A DNA stretch of 64,000 bases from Haloarcula sp. DT43 (lineage in GTDB: Archaea > Halobacteriota > Halobacteria > Halobacteriales > Haloarculaceae): positions 248,001-312,000 of the forward strand of contig NZ_JAYMGZ010000001.1 of the NCBI RefSeq assembly GCF_037078405.1, in the 5' to 3' direction. The notes beneath the pieces were generated by a model. It was given only the letters and a program-made list of their open reading frames with translations, ran no database searches and had not been told where the DNA came from. Position numbers and translations under genes: made by a program. Positions 8,717-16,025 of the stretch are shown piece by piece (the stretch's first letter is position 1; each line of letters starts with the position of its first letter).

Positions 8717-10147
8717 ATGGGACAAAGTCGCCGGGCCGCGCCGCTGGTCGTCGCGGCGCTGCTGGTGCTTGCCGGCTGTGGCGGGTTCGTCGCCGACGGT
8801 GTGGACAGCGGGTCGGCCCCGTCGACCGCCACAGAGGCGGTGCCGACGGACGCGAGTACCCCGAGCGGAGCGAACGGGACGCTGGCGGTCCACTTCATCA
8901 ACGTCGGCCAGTCGGTGGCGACCCTGCTCGTCAGTCCCGAGGGCGAGACGATGCTCATCGACTCCGGGGACTTCACAGACGACGGCGAGTACGTCCTGCA
9001 GTACCTCGACAGACTGGGCATCGAGCGCATCGACCACTTCGTCGTCTCCCACAACGACGCCGACCACATCGGCGGCAACGCGGCCGTCATCAGGCACTAC
9101 GAGACCGAGGCAGACGGCGTCGGCGCGGTGTACGACCCCGGTATCGCCGCGAGCACGCGGACCTACGAGCGATACCTCGACGCCGTCGAAACCCACGACG
9201 TGACGCTGTACGAGACCCGCGAGGGCGACCGGATTCGGTTCGCGGGCGTCGAGACGACCGTGCTCGGCCCGCCGGAGCCGTACCTCGAAAGCGCGGCCCG
9301 CAACGAGAACAGCATCGTCCTCCGAATCGAGCACGGCGAGACGAGCTTCCTCTTCACCGGCGACGCGGAAGACGACCAGGAGCGGTACCTCGTCGAGACC
9401 TACGGCTCGGAGCTCGGGGCGACGGTGCTGAAGGCCGGCCACCACGGCAGCGCGTCCAGTACGAGCGGGGCGCTGCTCGACGCCGCCGACCCCCGGACGG
9501 TCGTCGTTTCGAGCGCCTACGACTCCCAGTACGGCCACCCCAGCAACGAGACGCTCGCGCGCCTCGCGGCGCGGTCGGTGCCGACGTACTGGACCGCCAC
9601 CCACGGCGACACCGTGCTGACCAGCGACGGGACCGCCGTGACCGTCAGCACGCAACGGGCCGCGCCGACCGACCCGCTGTCGTTGCGTGCCGGCGACCCG
9701 ATTGCGCCCGGCACGACCGACCCCGTCTCGGAGCGTGCGACCTACCGCGCCGGCTCGTCGCCCCGGACCGACACGCCGGTCGTGACCGACGGCGGAACGC
9801 CCACCGGGAACACGAGCGGGGACCTGGTCGTCGACCTGATTCGCGCTGACGCCGCCGGCGACGACCGGGACAACCTCAACGACGAGTACGTCGTGTTCCG
9901 GAACGCGGGCGCGGCTCCGCTGGCGATTGGCGGCTGGACGGTCACCGACGAGTCCGGCCGCACCTACGTGTTCCCGGAGGGGGCTACCCTCGGCCCGGAC
10001 GAGACCGTCACCCTGCACACCGGCAGCGGCACCGACACGGACACCGACCGGTACTGGGGGGCCGGGCGGCCGATATGGAACAACGGCGGCGACACCGTGA
10101 CCGTGACCGACGCCGACAACGAGACCGTACTGGAACGGAGTTACTGA
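8717..10147 (+). CDS. Secreted metallo-beta-lactamase-fold lipoprotein with C-terminal lamin-tail domain (ComEC C-terminal type)
   Basis: 476 residues. An N-terminal lipobox (LLVLAGCGG, Cys about residue 17-18) indicates a lipid-anchored extracellular protein. Residues ~55-330 form a ComEC/Rec2-type metallo-beta-lactamase domain with the metal motif SHNDADHIGG and later FTGDAEDDQ and KAGHHGS. Residues ~370-476 look like a lamin-tail domain (NDEYVVFRNAG, GGWTVTDESG, GADPDETVTL-like strands). ComEC-type domains are known or suspected nucleases acting on DNA outside the cell, so an extracellular nuclease is plausible. The stop overlaps the DUF3006 start by 1 nt (TGATG). Confidence 0.85.
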   Translation: MGQSRRAAPLVVAALLVLAGCGGFVADGVDSGSAPSTATEAVPTDASTPSGANGTLAVHFINVGQSVATLLVSPEGETMLIDSGDFTDDGEYVLQYLDRLGIERIDHFVVSHNDADHIGGNAAVIRHYETEADGVGAVYDPGIAASTRTYERYLDAVETHDVTLYETREGDRIRFAGVETTVLGPPEPYLESAARNENSIVLRIEHGETSFLFTGDAEDDQERYLVETYGSELGATVLKAGHHGSASSTSGALLDAADPRTVVVSSAYDSQYGHPSNETLARLAARSVPTYWTATHGDTVLTSDGTAVTVSTQRAAPTDPLSLRAGDPIAPGTTDPVSERATYRAGSSPRTDTPVVTDGGTPTGNTSGDLVVDLIRADAAGDDRDNLNDEYVVFRNAGAAPLAIGGWTVTDESGRTYVFPEGATLGPDETVTLHTGSGTDTDTDRYWGAGRPIWNNGGDTVTVTDADNETVLERSY

Positions 10148-10422
10148 TGCTAGATGGAACCTACACCGCCGTGGTCGACCGAATCGAGGAGGGAACCGCG
10201 ACGCTCGAACTGGAGGCGGAGGGCGACCTGTACGCCCTCGAAGTCGAGGCGAGCGAACTGCCGCCAGAGGCGCGGACGCCCGACGCGGTCCTGGAGATAA
10301 CCGTCGCGGACGCGGCGCTCGCGGACGTGACCTACGAGGCGGCCGAAACCACCGACCGGGCGAGCGAGGCCCAGCGGCGGTTCGACCGGCTCTCGAAGCG
10401 GCCGCCGCGGGACGAGGAGTGA
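10147..10422 (+). CDS. DUF3006 domain protein
   Basis: 91 residues; the N-terminal LDGTYTAVVDRIEEGTATLE pattern is the DUF3006 signature, a small beta-rich domain. In many bacteria and archaea DUF3006 genes sit beside ComEC-like metallo-beta-lactamase genes, exactly as here, with a 1-nt TGATG overlap that implies translational coupling. The function is unknown; association with the upstream secreted enzyme is an inference from the pairing. No signal peptide, so it probably stays in the cytoplasm. Confidence 0.8.
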   Translation: MLDGTYTAVVDRIEEGTATLELEAEGDLYALEVEASELPPEARTPDAVLEITVADAALADVTYEAAETTDRASEAQRRFDRLSKRPPRDEE

Positions 10423-10474
10423 GACGCGCCGTAGGAGGTTGGTAACAATACGTCTAGCGTGTGTCGTTCGTCGT

Positions 10475-10642
10475 ATGTGGAACAGTGACATAGAGACGGC
10501 CGACCCACCGCTCGGGAAGTGCCCGGCCTGTGACGTGACGATTCCGGCGGCGAACCTCGTCATCGCCTACGACACGGCCGGCGACTGGCCCCGGATGCTC
10601 GCCGAGTGCCCGGACTGTGAGGGTGCCGTGAACCCGGTGTGA
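10475..10642 (+). CDS. Small zinc-ribbon protein
   Basis: 55 residues with two Cys pairs, GKCPACDV and AECPDCEGAV, about 27 residues apart, a likely four-Cys zinc site. Haloarchaea encode many such tiny zinc-finger proteins; most have no known role. ATG at 10475 follows a short spacer with an AT-containing stretch (10440-10460), consistent with its own leaderless promoter. Confidence 0.7.
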   Translation: MWNSDIETADPPLGKCPACDVTIPAANLVIAYDTAGDWPRMLAECPDCEGAVNPV

Positions 10643-10780
10643 CGCCCCGTGGCACCGACCGGAACAGTGAATACACGTAGCCGCGCCGACGCGCCGGCCT
10701 ATATGTGTAGCAACCACCGATTAGGTGCGGTATACTGTTGTTTCGACCGATGATACCGAGGCCAGACGGGGTGAGCGACG

Positions 10781-11086
10781 GTGGGGTCGTCGAACAGCGA
10801 TAACCCCTCGCTCCCCCACCAGAGGGACACCGACAGTCCCGGGGCGACGGACGCCGACCGATACCTCGACGCGCTCGCGTTCGCGGTTCGGGGCGTCTGG
10901 ACCGTGACGCTCGTCGGCGTCCGCCCGGTCGCGTTCTGGAGCGCGGTGGTACTGCCGCTTTGCTATCTCCCGTCGCTCTACGGCGTCGGTACGGACCAGG
11001 ACACGGGGCTGTTCGTCGAACTCGTCGCCTGGCACGTCGCGGCTATCCTGCTCGGGCACGGACACACGCCCTTCTGGAGCCGGTAA
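10781..11086 (+). CDS. Hypothetical membrane protein
   Basis: 101 residues starting with GTG. An acidic/polar N-terminal half (about 35 residues) is followed by hydrophobic stretches (VRPVAFWSAVVLPLCYLPSL and LVAWHVAAILLGHGH) that could make two membrane helices. No family recognised. The coding call rests on codon bias and the open frame; the start is uncertain. Confidence 0.5.
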   Translation: MGSSNSDNPSLPHQRDTDSPGATDADRYLDALAFAVRGVWTVTLVGVRPVAFWSAVVLPLCYLPSLYGVGTDQDTGLFVELVAWHVAAILLGHGHTPFWSR

Positions 11087-11162
11087 CCCACCAGTTACCA
11101 GTGGCGTCGGCTCCGCTCCACCTGAAACGATGGGGGTGTGGTGACGGTTCCCGACCGCGGTA

Positions 11163-11900
11163 TCAGCCGACGAAAACTTCCTCGTCGAGCCGCTCGGTCG
11201 CGGTTTCGGCCAGCGTCTTGAGGTTCACCGTGTCCTCCCGGTTGTACGACACCAGCGTTTCGAGTGCACCGTCCCGGCCCTGCTCGTGTTCCCGCCAGAG
11301 CCGCACCGCGTCCTGCCCCGAGATGTCCGGTCGGTCCCGCTCGATGCCGATGTCCTGCTCGACCTGTTTGAGCCCGCCCGAGAGCCCGATTTTCTTGCAG
11401 GTGTACATGAGGTCAAGGTGTGGCCGGTCGAGGTCGACGTCGAAGTTCGCTTCGAGGAAGGGCACGTCGAAGCGCTTGCCGTTGAACGTCACCAGCAGGT
11501 CCGCGCCGTCGAACGCGGCCCGGAGGTTCGCCGCGGTCAGGTCGTCGCCGGCTATCAGCGTCTCGGTGTCGCCGTCCTGGTGGAGGCTCACTGTCGTCAC
11601 CTGATTGCGGTCCTGGTCGAGCCCGGTCGTCTCGATGTCGAAGAAACAGGCCCGCTCGCGGAAGGTCTCGTACAGCCGCCAGCGCTCGCTGCTGGGAAAC
11701 GCCCGGTCGAAGTAGGCCACGTCGGTCTCGGCGACCCGCTCGCGCCCCTCGTCGATGAACTGCTGGATGCGGTCGCCGCGCTGCCCGCCGACGACGGCCG
11801 GTTCGAACTCGTCCCAGTGGGTGACGCCCCGCTCCCAGATGGACCGCTCGGTCTTCTCCCCGACGCCGTCGGTACCGATGAAACTGTTCTCGACGCGCAC
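11163..11900 (-). CDS. YprB-type RNase H-like exonuclease domain protein
   Basis: 245 residues with the RNase H-like (DEDD) fold: ACFFDIETTGLDQDRN gives the first DxE pair, LLVTFNGKRFDVPFLE the middle motif, and SYNREDTVNL the last Asp-bearing motif. This matches the YprB/RNase_H_2 group, putative 3'-5' exonucleases. I chose a GTG at 11900 (VRVENSFIG); the frame stays open farther upstream but would run over the neighbouring zinc-ribbon gene. Substrate is unknown. Confidence 0.75.
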   Translation of the reverse strand: MRVENSFIGTDGVGEKTERSIWERGVTHWDEFEPAVVGGQRGDRIQQFIDEGRERVAETDVAYFDRAFPSSERWRLYETFRERACFFDIETTGLDQDRNQVTTVSLHQDGDTETLIAGDDLTAANLRAAFDGADLLVTFNGKRFDVPFLEANFDVDLDRPHLDLMYTCKKIGLSGGLKQVEQDIGIERDRPDISGQDAVRLWREHEQGRDGALETLVSYNREDTVNLKTLAETATERLDEEVFVG

Positions 11901-11983
11901 GCTCTCGGGTACAGGTTGGGCTGTATGTAAGCCCGTCGGTGACGGCGGCCTCGGGCCGGCGGTCAGTCCCGCGCCGGACCGGC

Positions 11984-12154
11984 CTACTTCCCACACATCG
12001 CGAGGATGCTGTCGTACGCAGACTGGCTCTCGAGCGGTAGCACGACCGTGCTGCCACAGTTCGAACACGCCGTCCGCGACTGCTCGAACGTCCGCTCGCA
12101 GAACGGACAGACGTACCGCGACGTGCCGGCGGTGTCGGTTCCGGACATGGTCAT
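11984..12154 (-). CDS. Small zinc-ribbon protein
   Basis: 56 residues: YVCPFCERTFEQSRTACSNC has two CxxC pairs spaced 12 residues, a compact zinc ribbon. A later Cys lies in the C-terminal LAMCGK. An alternative start at 12148 would remove two residues. It is upstream of the exonuclease-like gene on the same strand (83-nt gap). Function unknown. Confidence 0.7.
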   Translation of the reverse strand: MTMSGTDTAGTSRYVCPFCERTFEQSRTACSNCGSTVVLPLESQSAYDSILAMCGK

Positions 12155-12326
12155 ACGCGGCGTCCCGTCCCTGAACGATTGTCCGCTACGTGCATACGAC
12201 GGCCGCGGTCCCGTCGCTATCTGTATAGCGTTCTCCGGACACTGACGCCGACTCGGGTGGGATACCACCGCCGAGGGGTCCGCCTCGCCGTCAGTTTGAT
12301 TACACGTTCACGTCGAGAGTTTGCGT

Positions 12327-13415
12327 ATGGGTATCGGTGACAATTCAGGACCGGGTCCCAGGGCCGGCCGACCACTGCTCGTCCGCCTCGCCGGCAGACT
12401 GGGTGCGTCCGGCGACCGTTCGACCGGGACGTCGGCCGTCTGGGGGCCGCTCACGTGGTTCGCCGTCGCCGTCGTCGCCGTGGAACTGGTCGGGCTGCAG
12501 GGGTATCGCCTCCTCACGGGCCAGGTGTTGACGTTCGTCCAGAACCCGCTGTGGCTGGTCAGACCGCTGGTGTTGCTCGGGGCCGCGCTTGCGACGGAGT
12601 CGCTGTACCGTCGCTACGACCGGGCGCTCGCCCGGAGCAACATCGAGGCGCGTGTCGACGACGCGTCGCGGTTCGACGGGCTGGTCCCGGACCGGCTCGT
12701 CTGGCTGCTCGTCGGCCTGGGGACCGGCTTCACGCTCGTCAACGCCGTCGTCATCCTCACCGTGCCACAGCTCTACGCCGCCGGCGGCGCGACGCGGGTG
12801 TTTCGCTTCCTCGTCGTGACGCCCTTCGGCTACGTCCCGGTGCTGGCGTCGTTTCTCGCGACCTACGTCGCCGTCGAGGTGCTGTTGCCCCGGCGAATCG
12901 CCGCGGCGGACGTGACACTCGATTACCTGGACCCGGAGCAACTGGGCGGGATGCGACCGGTCGGTGAACTGGTCAAAGTGGCCTACTACTATCTGATGGT
13001 CGGGCTCGTCGCCTACGCCGTCGCGACGTATGGCCCGCACATCCTCAGCGGGGCGCTCGGCTACAGCGCGCTGGACGCACCCGGCCTCGCGGTCAACGCC
13101 GCGTTCACGGCCGTCTGGGTCCTGTCGGTCGGCGTCATGGCCTACGGCATCTACGTCCTCCACCAGCACATGGCCCGACAGAAGCGCGAACTCCTCTACG
13201 ACCTCGACAGGCGGGCCAGGGACCACGTCGACGCGCCGTGGGACATCCGGTCGTTCGACGCGCTCAACCCCTCGGCGGAGTACCGCCGGTACCGCAAGCA
13301 GGTCGAGTTCGTCACCGCGACGAAGGAGTACCCGGCCACGTTCACGATGTGGACCCAGCTCGGCGTCGGCGTCATGCTACCGAAGGCGCTCCAGCTCCTG
13401 CTGGCGGCCGTCTGA
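12327..13415 (+). CDS. Haloarchaeal multi-pass membrane protein of unknown function
   Basis: 362 residues. Hydrophobic segments occur near residues 45-65, 75-95, 130-155, 165-195, 225-250 and 265-290, with a charged C-terminal part (residues ~290-345) carrying several Arg/Lys/Tyr, and a last short hydrophobic stretch. A TTG six bases upstream is in frame, but ATG 12327 is the better start. No family recognised. The gene ends 43 nt before the usp gene, so they may be cotranscribed. Confidence 0.7.
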   Translation: MGIGDNSGPGPRAGRPLLVRLAGRLGASGDRSTGTSAVWGPLTWFAVAVVAVELVGLQGYRLLTGQVLTFVQNPLWLVRPLVLLGAALATESLYRRYDRALARSNIEARVDDASRFDGLVPDRLVWLLVGLGTGFTLVNAVVILTVPQLYAAGGATRVFRFLVVTPFGYVPVLASFLATYVAVEVLLPRRIAAADVTLDYLDPEQLGGMRPVGELVKVAYYYLMVGLVAYAVATYGPHILSGALGYSALDAPGLAVNAAFTAVWVLSVGVMAYGIYVLHQHMARQKRELLYDLDRRARDHVDAPWDIRSFDALNPSAEYRRYRKQVEFVTATKEYPATFTMWTQLGVGVMLPKALQLLLAAV

Positions 13416-13458
13416 GCCGAGCGAAAGCCCGAAGCCGGGCGGAACCACACGATAGCTC

Positions 13459-13830
13459 ATGACGACGTTTCTGCTCGCCACCGGATCCGTCCACGTCACC
13501 GCGGCCGCCGCCGACTACCTCCAGGACCGGCTCGACCCCGCTACCGACGAAATCGTCGTGGTCGCCGTCCGCGACCCCGACGCGCCGTCGCGCGACGCGG
13601 GTGACGCCGTCAACGTCGCCCGTTCGCGGCTCGCGGCGTTCGCGCCCACGACGGAGACGCGGGCGGGAGCGCCCCTGACGGAGCTACTGGCGGCCGTCGA
13701 CGAGCACGACCCGGACGAACTCATCGTCGGCCCCCATCGCGGGACCGACGACAGCGACGGCGTCGGCTCGACGGCCGCGGCACTACTCGCCCGGGCCGAC
13801 CGCCCCGTCGTCGTCGTCCCGCTCCCCTAG
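13459..13830 (+). CDS. UspA-type universal stress protein
   Basis: 123 residues, short for a Usp domain (usually about 140-150). It shows the alternating alpha/beta pattern: an N-terminal strand FLLATGSVHV, a DELIVGPHRGT strand-loop, and a terminal RADRPVVVVPLP strand that is the family hallmark. The ATP-binding G-x2-G-x9-GS motif is only loosely matched (GPHRG...GVGSTAA). Its stop codon shares a CTAG with the stop of the convergent ParA-like gene (13827-13830). Confidence 0.75.
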   Translation: MTTFLLATGSVHVTAAAADYLQDRLDPATDEIVVVAVRDPDAPSRDAGDAVNVARSRLAAFAPTTETRAGAPLTELLAAVDEHDPDELIVGPHRGTDDSDGVGSTAAALLARADRPVVVVPLP

Positions 13831-14555
13831 CGGGAGAACAGCCCCTCGTCCTCGAAAGTCAGGCCGAGGTCGACGTCGAGCAGGTCCTCGGTCATCGCGG
13901 CGACGGCCGGCGCGACCTCGGTATCGGGGTCGGTCGCGAGCGGCCTGGGCGCGGCCGCTCCGATGTGGTCCACCGTGTGTGCCGCGTCCTCGATTGGCTC
14001 GGCGTCGTCGCCGTCCACCCGGGCCGCGACGACGGCTGTGGCCGGCGCGCCGATGTCCCGTAGCCGGCCCCGCTGTCTCGGGAGCAGGTCGCTGCCCCGC
14101 TGGCTCGCCGGCACCACTAGCGCCCGCCGCTGTGCGGTCGTGACGGCGGCGACAGCCTGGTTCGACGCGACTGGGGGCACGTCCAGCAGGACGTGGTCGA
14201 ACCGGTCGGCCACTTCCTCGATGGCTCGTTCGAATGCCTGTGCGCTCTCTGCGGTCTTCGCACGGGCGAGGCGCTCGAACGGCGCGTGGGCCGGACAGAG
14301 CGCGACCCGCCCGTCGGCGTCGAGCCCCCACTCGAACAGCGCGTCTTCGACCGGCACGTCGCCGACCGCCACCGCGGTCACGTCGGCGTCGAGCCGTCCG
14401 TCGACGTAGGTCGCCAGTCCCTGCGTCCCGAAGGCCGCGTCGACGACGGCGACGGACCGCCCGCCCCGAGCCAGCGTCGCCGCCGCCTCGACTGTCAGTC
14501 TGGTCGTGCCAGCACCACCGGTACATCCAACGAACGCGAGCGTCGGAACCCCCAT
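13827..14555 (-). CDS. ParA/MinD-like P-loop protein lacking P-loop lysines
   Basis: 242 residues with the ParA/MinD layout: an N-terminal P-loop region, a Walker A'-like VAVVDAAFGTQGLATYV, a switch strand VLLDVPPVASNQAV and C-terminal strands. In the P-loop GCTGGAGTTR (residues 10-19) the signature lysine of KGGxGKT is Thr12 and the main lysine is Thr17. ATP hydrolysis as in true ParA is therefore doubtful. It lies downstream of the HIT gene on the same strand (42-nt AT-rich gap). It may be a haloarchaeal-specific regulatory paralogue. Confidence 0.75.
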   Translation of the reverse strand: MGVPTLAFVGCTGGAGTTRLTVEAAATLARGGRSVAVVDAAFGTQGLATYVDGRLDADVTAVAVGDVPVEDALFEWGLDADGRVALCPAHAPFERLARAKTAESAQAFERAIEEVADRFDHVLLDVPPVASNQAVAAVTTAQRRALVVPASQRGSDLLPRQRGRLRDIGAPATAVVAARVDGDDAEPIEDAAHTVDHIGAAAPRPLATDPDTEVAPAVAAMTEDLLDVDLGLTFEDEGLFSR

Positions 14556-14597
14556 GCGTCGCTGTTCGACTATCTTTCGGTAAAAAGATGTGGAATT

Positions 14598-15026
14598 TTA
14601 GTCCCGTTCGGCCACGATGTCGCTCTCGATGGCGTCCAGTTCGGCGTCGGAGAGGTCGGGGCGGTCGGTGACGAGTGCGTGGATGGGGCGGCCGCCGTCC
14701 TCGGCGAACCGCGGGACGATGTGGCCGTGGACGTGAGGGACCTCCTGGCCGGCCGCCTCGCCGTTGTTGAACGCGACCGTGCTGGCGGGGGCGTCGACGG
14801 CCGCCTCAACGGCGGGGACGAGGTCGTGCAGGGTGGACATGACCGCCCCCGCTACGTCGGCGGGCGTGTCGTTCAGGCGCTCGTGGTGGGCCTTCGGGAT
14901 GACGAGCGTGTGGCCCGGCGAGAGGGGGTTGGCGTCCAGAAACGCCAGCACGGTGTCGTCCTCGTAGACGGTGCGGCTGGGGATGTCGCCGGCGACGATC
15001 TGACAGAAGATGCAGTCCTCGCTCAT
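14598..15026 (-). CDS. HIT family protein
   Basis: 142 residues. CIFCQIVAGDIPSRTVYEDD at the N-terminus and the HVHGHIVPR histidine triad near residues 95-105 define the HIT (histidine triad) nucleotide hydrolase/transferase family. The N-terminal CxxC is common in Hint/Fhit-type archaeal members and may bind zinc. Likely substrates are adenosine nucleotide conjugates. It lies 34 nt downstream of the uracil-DNA glycosylase gene on the same strand. Confidence 0.88.
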   Translation of the reverse strand: MSEDCIFCQIVAGDIPSRTVYEDDTVLAFLDANPLSPGHTLVIPKAHHERLNDTPADVAGAVMSTLHDLVPAVEAAVDAPASTVAFNNGEAAGQEVPHVHGHIVPRFAEDGGRPIHALVTDRPDLSDAELDAIESDIVAERD

Positions 15027-15060
15027 GGTCGCCCCTGCGTCCGGCGGTCACATGAAGGTT

Positions 15061-15684
15061 CTAGGTGTCGGCGACGCCGGCCACCGTCTCGGCGATGGCG
15101 TCGACGTACCCCGCACGGTCGTAGCCCAGCCGCGAGAGCCACACCTCCTGGTACGAGGGGTGGAGCAGCGGGACGACGGGCACCCCCAGCGCCTCGCTCC
15201 GGCGGGGGTCGAGCACGCTGTCGAGGAAGCCGTCCAGGGGGGCGTCGTCGAGGGCCAGCACCGTCTCCGTGGCGTGCCTCCCGGTGGTCACGACGGCCGC
15301 CGGGTCGACCGCCTCGACCTCCCTGACGAGGTAAGGCCGACAGTTCGCCAGTTCCTCGGCCGTCGGGTCGCGGTTCCCCGGCGGGTGGCACTTCACCGCG
15401 TTCGTGAAGTAGCAGGCGCCGTGGCCGTAGCCGGCGTCGGCGAGCAGGTCGCGGATCTTCCGGCCGGAGCGCCGCGACGTGTAGGCCATGCCGGTCAGGT
15501 TGCCGCCGCGCCACCGCTCGGCCTCGGGGTCGCCGTCGGCCGGGGCCTCGCCGACGACCACGAGAGCGGCGTCGAGCGAGCCGTTGCCCCACGAGATGCA
15601 GGTCCGGCTCTCGGCGAGGTCGGGGCAGCGCTGGCAGTCCGCGGCGAGGGCGTGTCTCGCGTCGTCGTCGGGGAACTCGGGCAC
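15061..15684 (-). CDS. Uracil-DNA glycosylase, Fe-S type (family 4/5)
   Basis: 207 residues with a GTG start at 15684 (VPEFPDDD...). CQRCPDLAESRTC gives an N-terminal Cys group for a 4Fe-4S cluster; VVVGEAPADGDPE carries the uracil-pocket motif; YFTNAVKCHPPGNRDP holds the next conserved Cys and Asn; LLHPSYQ is the active-site C-terminal motif. It removes uracil from DNA and starts base excision repair. The longer open frame upstream is rejected because it runs across the divergent DUF4177 gene. Confidence 0.88.
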   Translation of the reverse strand: MPEFPDDDARHALAADCQRCPDLAESRTCISWGNGSLDAALVVVGEAPADGDPEAERWRGGNLTGMAYTSRRSGRKIRDLLADAGYGHGACYFTNAVKCHPPGNRDPTAEELANCRPYLVREVEAVDPAAVVTTGRHATETVLALDDAPLDGFLDSVLDPRRSEALGVPVVPLLHPSYQEVWLSRLGYDRAGYVDAIAETVAGVADT

Positions 15685-15768
15685 ACGCGAGGGCAGGGCC
15701 GTCGGCGGCAAAGCGGTGGCGGTCGCTACCACAAGACGTTTGCCGCTGGTGGCCGCCACGGCGCGTGT

Positions 15769-15939
15769 ATGCCCTCCTACGAGTACAAGACGCTCGACGT
15801 CGACACCGGCATGTTCGGCGGCAGCAGCGTCCCGCTCGACGAACTGAACGACCTCGGTGCCGACGGCTGGGACGTCGTCGCACCGATAACCGAAAACAGC
15901 GGCCAGACCGCCGGCCTCCTCCTCAAGCGCGAGCGCTGA
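15769..15939 (+). CDS. DUF4177-like small protein
   Basis: 56 residues. The pattern YEYKTLDVD...LDELNDLGADGWDVVAPI followed by LLLKRE matches DUF4177, a small alpha/beta domain found alone in many prokaryotes. Function unknown. It diverges from the glycosylase gene with 84 nt between start codons, enough for two promoters. Confidence 0.78.
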   Translation: MPSYEYKTLDVDTGMFGGSSVPLDELNDLGADGWDVVAPITENSGQTAGLLLKRER

Positions 15940-16025
15940 CCGCGCCACGAGGTCGCCGGCCCCGCCGTCTGAACGGCACACGCACAATCGATTGTCCTTT
16001 ATTGCCGGCGGCGGATGGAACGGGT

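Noticed and set aside
15685-15987. N-terminal extension of the uracil-DNA glycosylase
   Set aside because: It runs across the divergent DUF4177 gene and does not resemble family N-termini; GTG 15684 fits better.
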